A stretch of DNA of 64,000 nucleotides from Candidatus Riflebacteria bacterium HGW-Riflebacteria-2 (GCA_002839435.1 PGYA01000002.1:1-64000); one strand, 5' to 3'. Shown: positions 44,301 through 53,043, numbered from the stretch's first letter. The notes: generated by a model from the sequence alone, not told the origin. Program-made: numbers and translations.

Positions 44301-46098
44301 GCTCGTTAGCGGAATGGTAAGCTATGTCGGCACAACTGCGACCTTTAAACCTGCTGCTGAGCTTGGCAACTCAAAAACTTATACAGCCAGAATCAGCACC
44401 GGAGCCAAAGATATGGCCGGCAATGCAATCGCGGCGGTAAAAACCTGGAGTTTTACCACCGGTGCGCTGCCCGACACCATCGCCCCATCAGTTGTTTCAG
44501 TAGATCCGGCTGATGCTGCCACATCCGTTGCCACTAACAAGATTGTCACTGCGAACTTCAGCGAAAACATGGATTCTGCGACAATCACCAACACGACCTT
44601 TACGGTTAGAGAATCTGGTGGAGCTCTAATTGCCGGCGCGGTAACTCATACCGGCACGACTGCCGCCTTTAAACCAGCAAGCCTTCTCAAGAATTCCACC
44701 ACCTATGTTGCCAACATTACCGTCGGGGTTAAAGACCTGGCGGGTAATGCAATGGCGACAGCCAAAACCTGGAGCTTTGGAACCAGTGCGGCACCTGATA
44801 TTGTCGCTCCAACCGTGACCTCTACTGACCCGTTTAATACAGCTATCAACGTGGCTACCAATAAAAGCATCATTGCATCTTTCAGCGAAAGCATGAACTC
44901 GGCAACGATTACCACAGCAAATTTTACAGTGAGAAAGTTTGGCGGGGCGCTTATTGACGGCACAGTAACCTATGATTCAACCGCTAAGGCTGCAACATTC
45001 AAACCGACAAGCCCTCTCGCAAACTCGACAACCTATGTTGCCAACGTAACCACGGCAGTTGAAGATCTTGCCGGCAACGAACTGGGCGTTTTGAAATCAT
45101 GGAGTTTCACGACCGAGGCGGCACCTGATACAACAGCGCCACAGATAACTTCGGTTTACCCGGTTAACGGAGCGAAGGATATCGGCTGTAAAGAAGCGAT
45201 AACAGCCACTTTCGATGAAGACATGGACTCCGCTACTATTTTTCAAACGACCCCAAAAGTTACCTTTACGCTTACCGGCCCTGGTTTAACGCCGGTTGCC
45301 GGGGTCGTAACCTATGCCAACAAAATTGCAAAATTTACATCTGATAGTGATCTTGCTGACAATACATTATTTACAGCGACAATTGACACTCAGGCTACAG
45401 ATCTGGCCGGCAACCAGCTGGCAGCAACCAGGGTCTGGACCTTTACGACAGGACAGTCAGAGCCGGTTCTGGGCAGAGCTGGTTCATTCGCGTTGATGGC
45501 CTCGACAGCAATTTCTGGCGTAGCTGGCAGCGTAATCAATGGCGATGTTGGCGTGAGTCCAGCTGGACGGGCCTCGATAACTCTCACCGCAACGGATATT
45601 AACGGAACCATATACTCTGCTACAGACCAGGAAATTATCGATGCCATAGCTGACTTGAGGATAGCTTATGATACGGCCAAGGCCAAAGTGACAAATGTCG
45701 TAGATGTGACAATAAAAGATCTGGGTGGCAAGACCTTTTATCCAGGCCTTTATAAAACCATAGATACGTTTGATATTACCACAGGCAATCTCACTCTTGA
45801 TGCCCAGGGTAATGCCAACGCGATCTTCATCTTTCAGATGCCGACAACCCTTACCGTAGCTACTGGTCGCCAGGTTATCCTGAGCGGAAATGCCAAAGCC
45901 AGCAATATTTACTGGCAGGTCGGCAGTTCGGCAACACTCAACACAACCAGCATTTTCAAGGGAAACATACTTGCCAATATCTCAATCACAGTCAACGGTA
46001 GTTCAAACGTAGAAGGGAGATTGCTGGCCGCAGCTGGCACAGCCGGTTCTGGCGCGGTCGTTTTCAACGAAAGTACAATTACGATACCAGCCCCATAG
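41392..46098 (+). CDS. Lipoprotein with twelve Ig-like repeats and ice-binding-like domain
   Basis: A 1568-residue paralogue of the protein at 34020. The start has GGGGA upstream. The signal ends in M-A-G-C (C31). Twelve Big_5-type Ig-like domains follow, then a DUF3494-type ice-binding-like domain over the last about 225 residues (V-I-N-G-D-V-G-V, F-Y-P-G-L-Y, A-I-F-I-F-Q-M, I-Y-W-Q-V). Domains 6-8 and 9-11 are a tandem duplicate of exactly 978 bases. The first four domains are nearly the same as in the other paralogue. It probably reaches far from the outer membrane, presenting the terminal domain. The gene ends five bases before the convergent receiver-ATPase gene. Confidence 0.88.
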   Translation: MPKIQILRSFTALRKYLLPVLILTIALMAGCRGCRERDNSFPQAGEVPAAPLVTGTYPEGGDIDIPLNSKISATFNMPMAASEIGTATFSLTRTGGAAVDGTVTYVGLIALFDPTVDLVANTSYSATVNAGIRSVAGNTLAENFTWTFTTGATIDIIRPTVVSTNPVSGAVGVPVNTIVAVPFSEVMDPATINSNTFFLTEAPAASIRAQGSFLPSSVPGGLVSGTVSYLGKTAYFKPESPLKLGTTYTAVINTGAKDVAGNTLAENYVWSFTGVVADTTAPTVISTDPAANLTGVAINTKIAVTFSEMMSIDTITNSTFMVEGLSGTVVYDPLTKIATFKPTTTLTANKLYSATIITAAQDLAGNAIASNYIWTFTTGATVDTTAPTVLATVPAAAATNVSASQQITCTFSEGMESATINGTTFTLTGPGGAVAGTVTYAGTTATFIPTGGLANSTIYSAAVTTGVKDLAGNAMAAIKTWSFTTGAAATTVTSTDPLNGASNVATNKSISATFSGTMDPTTINGTTFTLQGPGGAAIAGAVSYVGTTATFKPSTVLANSTIYTATITTGAKDLAGKAIAAAKTWSFTTGAAPDIIAPTVTSTSPAEGDINVPTNKSITAVFSESMDFATITDTTFTLTAPGGATVGGAVTCAGTTATFKPTVLLGNSGIYTATITTGAKDTAGNAMASVKTWTFTTGLATDSSAPSVTSVDPVDAATVVATNKIITANFSESMDSATITNTTFTVRKLGGALIDGAVTYAGTTATFKPASLLTNSTTYVANITVGVKDLAGNAMATAKTWSFVTGAAPDTVAPTVASTDPLNAATGVATNKSISAAFSESMDSATITTTNFTLRKLGGAFIIGTVTYDSTAKAATFKPTSLLANSTTYVANLTTAVEDLAGNALALDKTWSFTTGAAPDIVAPTVTSTSPADGETDVPTNKSVTALFSESMDSATISNTTFTLTGPSGALVSGMVSYVGTTATFKPAAELGNSKTYTARISTGAKDMAGNAIAAVKTWSFTTGALPDTIAPSVVSVDPADAATSVATNKIVTANFSENMDSATITNTTFTVRESGGALIAGAVTHTGTTAAFKPASLLKNSTTYVANITVGVKDLAGNAMATAKTWSFGTSAAPDIVAPTVTSTDPFNTAINVATNKSIIASFSESMNSATITTANFTVRKFGGALIDGTVTYDSTAKAATFKPTSPLANSTTYVANVTTAVEDLAGNELGVLKSWSFTTEAAPDTTAPQITSVYPVNGAKDIGCKEAITATFDEDMDSATIFQTTPKVTFTLTGPGLTPVAGVVTYANKIAKFTSDSDLADNTLFTATIDTQATDLAGNQLAATRVWTFTTGQSEPVLGRAGSFALMASTAISGVAGSVINGDVGVSPAGRASITLTATDINGTIYSATDQEIIDAIADLRIAYDTAKAKVTNVVDVTIKDLGGKTFYPGLYKTIDTFDITTGNLTLDAQGNANAIFIFQMPTTLTVATGRQVILSGNAKASNIYWQVGSSATLNTTSIFKGNILANISITVNGSSNVEGRLLAAAGTAGSGAVVFNESTITIPAP
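43171..45126 (+). repeat. Tandem duplication of a three-Ig-domain cassette (978 bp x 2)
   Basis: Starting at the GACAT of a domain opening (43171), the sequence recurs at 44149, and the third such junction is at 45127, so the period is 978 bases (326 residues) twice. DNA identity is high but not perfect (estimated about 80% by eye). The order of the three domain subtypes is repeated. Confidence 0.88.
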
Positions 46099-46103
46099 AA
46101 TGC

Positions 46104-46988
46104 TTAAGTAAGTTTTTTGACCAGCCGAACCTGATTGCCTCTGCCGATATAGGTGATTTCGTCGAACTGCAAAGCTGCCAGCATAACACCGCGGCCATGT
46201 GATGCCAGAAGGTTTTCGGGATTGGCCGGGTCGGGAATGCTTTTCCAGTCAAAACCGGGGCCCTGGTCGGTAATCAGCCATTCACAGCGGTCCTGGCCCA
46301 GCTGGTATTCCAGGCAGACCTCGCGACTGGCATATAATGGGTTCTGGTAGCGCTGCTGCAAAAAGCTCTTCCAGGTCTGAACCTCGCTTTCAATCGCCGC
46401 GGATTTTTCTTCGTAAGAAATTTCGAGACTACCATGTTCGATTGAGTTGGTAAGCATTTCAAACAGACCAAGATGAACTCCAATACGATCTTTCGACGCA
46501 ATAACCTGTTCGGTTTCCAGCATCAGGCGATCGACGATTTTGCTGACGAGGCCAAGATCATTGCCTATTTTCATACCAAGAGTCATGCTGTAGATCATTC
46601 CAAGCACTTCCCGGGTTTTTGTCCGGCCGGCAATTATCGTGGCGTATTTGTCGATCAGATCAGTCAACTTTTTGCCCAAAGCAGGCTTTACCAGATAATC
46701 ATTCGCTTTCAAACGCAGCGCCTGCAAAATGAATTCAGGCGAATCCAGCGTTGAAATAATGATGAACAAAGAGTTGGCATCTATATTTCTTATTTTTTCC
46801 AGCATTTCAAGCCCGGTCATTACTGGCATATTGATATCAGAAAGAACCAGGTCGGGCTGAAATTCCCTAAAGAGCTTCAGCCCCTGCGCGCCATCCGGAG
46901 CGCTTAAAGTTTCGTAACCGGCGCGCTGCACCGTCTTTTCCATCATGCCGCGAATTGCATCATCATCTTCGACAATTAATATTTTCAA
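46104..46988 (-). CDS. Receiver fused to RsbW-like HATPase
   Basis: A 294-residue protein starting at TTG (46988) with GGGAG six bases upstream; the start overlaps the previous stop (TTGA). The receiver (about 1-115) has E7-D8-D9, D52 (L-S-D-I-N-M-P) and K-P. The C-terminal HATPase_c_2-like domain (about 160-294) contains E-M-L-T-N-S-I-E-H-G, the N-box of RsbW/SpoIIAB-type serine kinases, then D-Q-G-P-G-F-D and H-G-R-G-V-M. These enzymes phosphorylate anti-sigma-factor antagonists or bind sigma factors. Here the receiver would switch that output, as in a response regulator with partner-switching output. No anti-anti-sigma gene is adjacent. Confidence 0.88.
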   Translation of the reverse strand: MKILIVEDDDAIRGMMEKTVQRAGYETLSAPDGAQGLKLFREFQPDLVLSDINMPVMTGLEMLEKIRNIDANSLFIIISTLDSPEFILQALRLKANDYLVKPALGKKLTDLIDKYATIIAGRTKTREVLGMIYSMTLGMKIGNDLGLVSKIVDRLMLETEQVIASKDRIGVHLGLFEMLTNSIEHGSLEISYEEKSAAIESEVQTWKSFLQQRYQNPLYASREVCLEYQLGQDRCEWLITDQGPGFDWKSIPDPANPENLLASHGRGVMLAALQFDEITYIGRGNQVRLVKKLT

Positions 46989-48136
46989 CTCTTTACTCCC
47001 TCATTTTCGCTTTCTGTCTTAAGATTCGGCACCTGATGAGGAACCGATACGGTTATTATGGTGCCGGTTTCAGGACTGGTTGCAAAGCTGATGTCACCGC
47101 CAAGAGTTCGTGCCGCCAGCCTGGCTGAGTATCCGCCCAGCCCGGTTCCCTTTTTCTTGCCGTGCGTCACATAGCGTTCAAAAAACCGTGGTCTTACTTC
47201 TTCGGGAATCACGCCCTGGTTGCGAATTTCAATCAGATAAGGATTTTGCTCAAACAGAGTAATAGTTACTTTTTCGCCAGCGGATGACGCTTCAATAGCA
47301 TTTTTCACCAGATTTGACACTATCGCCGACAGCAGATTTTCTTCACTCTGTATCAGATATGACCCCGTATAGCTTGAGCTATCGTGATTGACAACGATAA
47401 GACACTCAACCGAATTTGCACGTGCCAGGCTTGCAAGCTCATCACAGGCCTGGTGGACAAGTTTTACCACATCGACTGAAACCGGCCTGACTTTGTACTG
47501 CCCTCTTTCCATTTTAAAAAGGTCAAGCGAGCGATCGATCATGTTGAGCATCTTTAAAGCAGCCTCATGCAGGATTTTGAGAAAGCCGAGCTGATCAGCT
47601 GTCAGATTCTTATCGTGCCCCATATAATCTGAGGCGCCCATGAACACGGTCAGCGGACTTTTTAAATCGTGGCGGGCAATCTGTTCAATCTGCTCGAGCA
47701 GACTCATATTTGCCTGAAGATGCTGATTCTGCATCTTTAACTCCCGATTAGCCGCAGAGAGAGCCAGATGAGTCTTCACCCTCGCCAATACAATTCTGGG
47801 GCTGACAGGTTTGCTGATGTAATCAACTCCTCCGGCAGCAAAACCGGTTGCTTCATCGATCTCTTCAGTCTGCGATGAAACAAAAATTACCGGAACCGAG
47901 CCGGTCCGAGGGTCTGCTTTAATGTGACGGCATACTTCGAAACCGTTCATATCGGGCATGATTACATCGAGCAGAATCAGATCTGGAAGCATAGAGCCCA
48001 GCATGACTTCCAGAGCTCTCTTGCCACTCTTTACAGCCATGACCGAATATTTTGGCAACAAAATGTTCGAAATAATTTCGAGATTCGCGGCGACATCATC
48101 AACGATCAAAATCGTTTCTTTGCCATCATTTTCCAT
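46985..48136 (-). CDS. Receiver-histidine kinase (response-regulator-linked kinase)
   Basis: A 383-residue protein; the ATG at 48136 has TGGAGG six bases upstream. The receiver (about 5-122) has D13/D14 and D57 (L-L-D-V-I-M-P-D-M-N-G) and K-P. A HisKA domain follows with H156 (R-H-D-L-K-S-P-L). The HATPase is intact: N-L-V-K-N-A-I-E-A, R-N-Q-G-V-I and G-T-G-L-G-G-Y. The order receiver-kinase, without a sensor domain, suggests that it is controlled by phosphorylation of its own receiver. Its closest relative in the window is the pseudokinase at 38632, where the same core has lost all catalytic motifs. The stop overlaps the next start. Confidence 0.92.
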   Translation of the reverse strand: MENDGKETILIVDDVAANLEIISNILLPKYSVMAVKSGKRALEVMLGSMLPDLILLDVIMPDMNGFEVCRHIKADPRTGSVPVIFVSSQTEEIDEATGFAAGGVDYISKPVSPRIVLARVKTHLALSAANRELKMQNQHLQANMSLLEQIEQIARHDLKSPLTVFMGASDYMGHDKNLTADQLGFLKILHEAALKMLNMIDRSLDLFKMERGQYKVRPVSVDVVKLVHQACDELASLARANSVECLIVVNHDSSSYTGSYLIQSEENLLSAIVSNLVKNAIEASSAGEKVTITLFEQNPYLIEIRNQGVIPEEVRPRFFERYVTHGKKKGTGLGGYSARLAARTLGGDISFATSPETGTIITVSVPHQVPNLKTESENEGVKS

Positions 48137-48198
48137 GATTTCCTCCAGACGCAATCTGCACTTTTCGCCGGCAATCTTAAAACACTCTGTTGATCAGG

Positions 48199-49269
48199 TT
48201 ATATTTTGCCTGAGGCAATATCGTAGAATTTGCTTTTCAGCTCGATAAAAGCATCGACAAGATCGGGATCGAAATGCTTGCCACGACCTTCCAGAATTAT
48301 TTCTACTGCCTTTTCATGCGGAAATGCATCCTTGTATACCCGCTTGCTGATCAGTGCGTCATAGACATCGCAAATAGCCATCAATCGGCCTGAGAACGGA
48401 ATATCATCTCCCAGTAATCCCAGCGGATAGCCTGAACCATCCCATTTTTCATGATGCGAGCTGGCTATTTCTCGACCAATCTGCAGAAACGAAGAAACAC
48501 TTTCGAGATTGATTTCATCTATGCTTTTGTTGATGGTATCTCGACCAATAGTGGTATGAGTTTTCATGACAGTAAACTCATCCGACGTCAGCGGCCCTGG
48601 TTTGAGCAGTATAGAATCGCGTATGCCGATTTTGCCCACATCATGCAGAGGTGCTGATTTATAAAGCAGCTCGATTGTCTCGTCATCAAGATACTTTGAA
48701 AATCTTGGGTTTTTCTTCATATGCTGCGCCAAAAGCCTTATGTAATGCTGGGTCCGCTTGATATGCTCACCGGTTTCATTATCGCGAGTCTCGGCCAGAG
48801 AAGTAATTGCAAGAATCGCCACGTCTCTTGTCTGCATCAGCTCGAGAGTTCTTTCCCTTACCTTTCTTTCAAGAATGCGGTTTTGATTGTACAGGGCAAG
48901 GTGAGTTTTTACGCGGGCTCGAACCAGCGGCGGACTGACCGGTTTGCTTATGTAATCGACTCCTCCGACCGAAAACCCCATCGCTTCATCGACCATATCT
49001 GTCTGGGTAGAAACAAAAATCACAGGAACTGCCTTGCACAGCGGATCTGCTTTGAGCCTTCGGCAGGTTTCGAAACCATCCATTTCCGGCATTATGACAT
49101 CAAGCAGAATGAGAGATGGCAACGGAACCAGACATGCTATTTGCAGAGCTTTTTTGCCGCTTTTGGCAACCTTGAGATCGTAATCTACCGACAAAATATT
49201 CGACATGATTTCAAGATTTCCGGCAACGTCGTCAACGACAAGAATCGTCTCTCTTTGAGAATTTGTCAT
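48199..49269 (-). CDS. Receiver-HD-GYP cyclic-di-GMP phosphodiesterase (RpfG type)
   Basis: A 356-residue protein of standard RpfG length. The receiver (about 8-125) has D13/D14 and the phosphoacceptor (L-L-D-V-I-M-P-E-M-D-G). The HD-GYP domain (about 148-345) has H-D-V-G-K near 210 and H-H-E-K-W-D-G-S-G-Y-P near 276. These are metal-binding and GYP motifs, so cyclic-di-GMP hydrolysis is expected. It overlaps the large hybrid kinase gene (ATGA), which is its likely phosphodonor. No diguanylate cyclase is in the window. Confidence 0.94.
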   Translation of the reverse strand: MTNSQRETILVVDDVAGNLEIMSNILSVDYDLKVAKSGKKALQIACLVPLPSLILLDVIMPEMDGFETCRRLKADPLCKAVPVIFVSTQTDMVDEAMGFSVGGVDYISKPVSPPLVRARVKTHLALYNQNRILERKVRERTLELMQTRDVAILAITSLAETRDNETGEHIKRTQHYIRLLAQHMKKNPRFSKYLDDETIELLYKSAPLHDVGKIGIRDSILLKPGPLTSDEFTVMKTHTTIGRDTINKSIDEINLESVSSFLQIGREIASSHHEKWDGSGYPLGLLGDDIPFSGRLMAICDVYDALISKRVYKDAFPHEKAVEIILEGRGKHFDPDLVDAFIELKSKFYDIASGKI

Positions 49270-52200
49270 AGTATTCCATCTCCTTTCAATTTTGTTTCTA
49301 TTAGAGTCAGCATCTGCAGTGCCCGTTCAAACTCAAACTGCCCGATTGCTGTCTGCATGTTTTTAAAATCCTCCGCACAATCATCCGGGAGCATAAATCC
49401 AGCTGCGAGTTCTTCAACGGCTACGCGAGCCAGAGGACTATTTGCGAGCAATTTCAACCTGATTTCCCCGAGAAGTTCAAGAACCCTGGGTAATAGCATT
49501 GTCTTAGGGGCGGGACATGATTCAGGGGGCATAATCATCGAGTCTATTGCAACTGAAAATTCCTTGAAAGCTGTTTTGAATGTATCGAACAAACGATCAG
49601 CCTCATTCCATTCCGAAGCGATCAGAGCCATTTCCAAGGGCACAGAAGCTTGATAAACATCGGTAAGAGAAAGGTTGCCGGCAAGTCCTTTAATAGTGTG
49701 AATACAGGTTTTCGCTGTCTGAAAATCTTTTTTGGCAAGAGCCTGCTCGATCGTTTCGATTTCGCTCTTCTGGCTGGCCGGAAACTCTCTGAGGAGCCTC
49801 AAATAAGTCTCAAAATTGCCGGCAACTCTTTCCAGCCCTTCCTTAAAATTTACTCCGGGCAGCGATGGGAGAACTCTCTGGCCATTTCTAAGTTCATCAG
49901 CAACCATCTCCTTCATTGTCATACCAGGCCTGGCCCAATGATAGAGAGTACGAAACAGATTTCTAGGAATAATCGGCTTGGAGATATGGTCATTCATTCC
50001 AGCCGTGACAACCTTTTCGCGCTCTTCAGCCATGGCATGCGCAGTCATGGCAATAATCGGAACTCTGGCATAACTGGGCAACTGACGAATGAGCCTGGTA
50101 GCCTCATAACCATCCATTTCAGGCATCTGAATGTCCATCAGTATGGCATCAATTGTCGGAGCGCCTGATTCACCTGACAACAATTCAACCGCTTCCCGAC
50201 CGTTGCCGGCTAATCTCACTTCAATACCGACACTGCTGAGAAGTTCAGTGGCAATCTGCTGATTCATGGCATTGTCTTCGACAAGAAGAATTTTGAGACC
50301 TTCAAATTGCAGGTCATCTGAACTGCCAGATATGGTTTCTGTGACATTATGAGACAGGGGAGCGAAGATGTTTATTATGGCATTGGTAAGAGACGATGAG
50401 GTAAGGGGACTCAATAGAAATTCAGAAACTTTAAAGCTGGAAACCCTCTCACGTAGGGACTCTTCCAGAGGATCTGTTACCAGGATGAATCTGGCTTCGC
50501 CTTTCTTGGCAAAAATCTGCTGGAGGCGCTGAAAAAGAGTGATAACTCCTCCTTCAACACCCTGGCTGTCAACAAGAATCAGATCGTAAGCTTCGTCCTT
50601 GCATTTGCTTTCAACCGCAACAAGAGCTTCCAGGGCAGAATCTACCACATCAATTGTAAACTGAGCTTTAGTCGAGAAATTGCGGAACCATGACTGCATT
50701 GCTGCATTTGTTTCCAGCACAAGCATACGCAGATGCTGAAGGGTGGCCGGGAACATGCCTTCGGATCTGGTAATTTCATTAACCTTGTAGATCGATGTGA
50801 AGTCAACTTTTGTACCCTTGCCAAACTCGCTTGTTATGCTGATTCCGCCAGACATCAATTCAATAAGACTTTTGCTGATGGTCAGACCAAGGCCAGTGCC
50901 ACCGAATTTCCTGGTCGTTGAGAGATCCGCCTGGGTAAAGGGTCGAAAGAGTCCGGCAACCTGATCGGGGGTCATACCAATGCCGGTGTCGCGCACAACA
51001 AAATGAAGCTCGATGGTGTTTTCGCTGAGTTTTCGGTGTGACAGGCTTAACTCGATTTCACCATGGCGGGTGAATTTGATCGCATTGCTCACCAGATTGG
51101 TGAGAACCTGAGAAAGACGCATGGGATCACCAATCAGCGGCTTTGGCACATCAGCCGGGATATTAAGAACTATTTTCAGATTCTTTTCCAGGGTTAACGG
51201 TTCAACGATCGCAACCAGGTTGGATATTACTTCATCCAGCTGGAATTCGATCGCTTCCATTTTGAGCTTGCCAGCCTCGATCTTCGAGAAATCCAGAATA
51301 TCGTTGATTATGCCAAGCAGATTCAAGCCAGAAAGGTGAATTTTTCTCAGATAATCTATCTGTTTTGGATTCAGCTCTGTCTTTAAGGCAAGTCCGGCAA
51401 ATCCTATAATTGCGCTCAGCGGCGTCCTGATTTCATGACTGACGTTAGCGACAAAGTCACTCTTGGCACGGCTTGCCTGTTCAGCCGCTTCGCGGGCTTC
51501 TTCCAGCTCAGAATTTTTTTCTTTTAATACTCGATCGAGTCGTTTGCTCTCTGAAATATCGCGCGCAGAAGCAATTACGCCCTGCAGTCTGCGGTCTCTG
51601 TCGTAAAAAGTCGAAGCATTGAACGAAACCTCGGTTTCCAGACCATCCCGGCCACGTGCGATCAGCTCGTAGTTAGTGATGGTATTCTTGCTCAACGCCA
51701 TTTTAATACCCATTTCGGCACAATCAGGATCGGTAAAATAGTTCTTGAATGGTGCGCCAATGAGTTCATCCCGGGTACAACCAGTCAGATTACCCATCTG
51801 TTTGTTGGCATCTGTGATAATGCCAGCCAGATCTGTAGTAATAAGAGCATCAACGTTTGACTCGAACAGGGAACGCGTGTAGAACTGGTTATCACGCAGT
51901 CTCTGCGACAACAGTTTCTGATCGGCCTCGATCTGCTTGCGCGCAGTATTATCAGTGCCGATCAACAGATAGCCGATAATCCCACCATGAACATCGCGCA
52001 GTGCCGTTACTGATACTACGGCTGGAAAACGACTGCCATCTTTGCGAATGTAGGTAAGCTCGTAAATATCTTCAATTCCGCGCGACGCCTTGAAAACCAG
52101 CGCCTCGAAACCCGCAGTAATGGTTGTCCCCAGCTCCGCACTTAAAGTGCGCGAGCGCTTAATCACTTCCTGCGGGTCAGAAATGTCGGCCGGAGTGATC

Positions 52201-52868
52201 TTGTTCATGACTTCGGCGGCCCTGTATCCCAGCATGCGTTCGGCACCGACATTAAAAATCTGGATAACGCCCTTTTCGTCGGTAGCGATACTGGAAAAAT
52301 TGGCGCTGTTAAAAATAGCATCCTGTAATGCTCCAGCCTCCTGCAAGGCTTCTTCTGCGCGCTTGCGCGCGGTATTATCAGTGCCGATCAATAGATAGCC
52401 GATGATGGCGCTTTGCGCATCGCGCAGCGCGGTTACCGAGACGACAGCTGGAAAACGGCTGCCATCTTTGCGAATATAGGTGAGCTCGTAAATATCTTCA
52501 ATGCCACGGGAAGCTTTGAATACAAGCGCTTCGAAACCAGGCGTAATATTGGTTTCCAGCTCCAGACTCAATTCTTTGGCTCGCGAAATAAGTTCCTGCG
52601 GGTCAGAAATGTCGGCCGGAGTTATTTTGTTGGTCACTTCAGCGGCGGTGTAACCAAGCATGCGCTCGGCTCCAACGTTAAAAATCTGAATTACGCCCTT
52701 TTCATCAGTGGCGATACTCGAAAAATTGGCGCTGTTGAATATCGCATCCTGCAAAGGCACGGTTATCAGCAGGGTTTTTCTGCTCTCGATTTCTATTTCT
52801 TCTTTTTCAATCTGAGCTTTCTCATTTTCTCGGGACAACACGGCTGATTGAGCCATTTCTTTATTCAT
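49266..52868 (-). CDS. Large hybrid sensor kinase, PAS3-HK-REC2-HPt
   Basis: A 1200-residue cytoplasmic hybrid kinase. An N-terminal coiled stretch leads into two nearly identical PAS/PAC domains (about 43-165 and 185-307), then a third (about 325-440). HisKA has its H near 477 (F-V-A-N-V-S-H-E-I-R-T-P-L). The HATPase boxes are intact (N-L-V-S-N-A-I-K-F, D-T-G-I-G-M, G-T-G-L-G-L). The first receiver (about 715-835) is degenerate (V-L-E-T-N in place of the acidic pair, though D-L-I-L-V-D is kept). The second (about 855-975) is canonical, with D near 911 (L-M-D-I-Q-M-P-E-M-D-G). A C-terminal HPt has H-T-I-K-G near 1056. The layout supports a full internal phosphorelay to the downstream receiver proteins. 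AAGGG precedes the ATG. Confidence 0.93.
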   Translation of the reverse strand: MNKEMAQSAVLSRENEKAQIEKEEIEIESRKTLLITVPLQDAIFNSANFSSIATDEKGVIQIFNVGAERMLGYTAAEVTNKITPADISDPQELISRAKELSLELETNITPGFEALVFKASRGIEDIYELTYIRKDGSRFPAVVSVTALRDAQSAIIGYLLIGTDNTARKRAEEALQEAGALQDAIFNSANFSSIATDEKGVIQIFNVGAERMLGYRAAEVMNKITPADISDPQEVIKRSRTLSAELGTTITAGFEALVFKASRGIEDIYELTYIRKDGSRFPAVVSVTALRDVHGGIIGYLLIGTDNTARKQIEADQKLLSQRLRDNQFYTRSLFESNVDALITTDLAGIITDANKQMGNLTGCTRDELIGAPFKNYFTDPDCAEMGIKMALSKNTITNYELIARGRDGLETEVSFNASTFYDRDRRLQGVIASARDISESKRLDRVLKEKNSELEEAREAAEQASRAKSDFVANVSHEIRTPLSAIIGFAGLALKTELNPKQIDYLRKIHLSGLNLLGIINDILDFSKIEAGKLKMEAIEFQLDEVISNLVAIVEPLTLEKNLKIVLNIPADVPKPLIGDPMRLSQVLTNLVSNAIKFTRHGEIELSLSHRKLSENTIELHFVVRDTGIGMTPDQVAGLFRPFTQADLSTTRKFGGTGLGLTISKSLIELMSGGISITSEFGKGTKVDFTSIYKVNEITRSEGMFPATLQHLRMLVLETNAAMQSWFRNFSTKAQFTIDVVDSALEALVAVESKCKDEAYDLILVDSQGVEGGVITLFQRLQQIFAKKGEARFILVTDPLEESLRERVSSFKVSEFLLSPLTSSSLTNAIINIFAPLSHNVTETISGSSDDLQFEGLKILLVEDNAMNQQIATELLSSVGIEVRLAGNGREAVELLSGESGAPTIDAILMDIQMPEMDGYEATRLIRQLPSYARVPIIAMTAHAMAEEREKVVTAGMNDHISKPIIPRNLFRTLYHWARPGMTMKEMVADELRNGQRVLPSLPGVNFKEGLERVAGNFETYLRLLREFPASQKSEIETIEQALAKKDFQTAKTCIHTIKGLAGNLSLTDVYQASVPLEMALIASEWNEADRLFDTFKTAFKEFSVAIDSMIMPPESCPAPKTMLLPRVLELLGEIRLKLLANSPLARVAVEELAAGFMLPDDCAEDFKNMQTAIGQFEFERALQMLTLIETKLKGDGIL
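51946..52797 (-). repeat. Tandem duplication of a PAS-coding unit (426 bp)
   Basis: The start of the GTATTATCAGTGCCGATCAA segment lies at 51946 and recurs at 52372, so the period is 426 bases (142 residues). It gives the two nearly identical PAS/PAC domains of the hybrid kinase. The residue stretch for the core PAS fold is almost unchanged, so duplication is recent or under gene conversion. Confidence 0.85.
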
Positions 52869-52902
52869 GGTTCACCCTTTGCAACAATTTGACAGCGAAC
52901 AA

Positions 52903-52928
52903 AGTTTCACTTAAACAAAAGTGAAACT
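52903..52928. promoter_or_regulatory. Ten-bp inverted repeat upstream of the phosphorelay operon
   Basis: AGTTTCACTT, then AAACAA, then AAGTGAAACT form a perfect 10-bp inverted repeat about 35 bases before the start of the hybrid kinase. It has no T-tract, so it is a candidate operator or mRNA leader hairpin. Confidence 0.45.
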
Positions 52929-53000
52929 CCCGGAAAAAACCGATAACTTAAAACCTCTGTTCCTCTTATCTCGCTCTATTACCTGCCTATGCCGGGCACA

Positions 53001-53043
53001 CAAAAAGCATTATCCACCGGCGAAAAAATCGTCGGTGGATAAT
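53001..53043 (-). terminator. Rho-independent terminator of the OmpA gene
   Basis: On the minus strand ATTATCCACCG pairs with CGGTGGATAAT (11 bp) around a loop of about 13 bases, and GCTTTTTGTG follows. It lies just after the stop of the OmpA-family gene. Confidence 0.88.
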
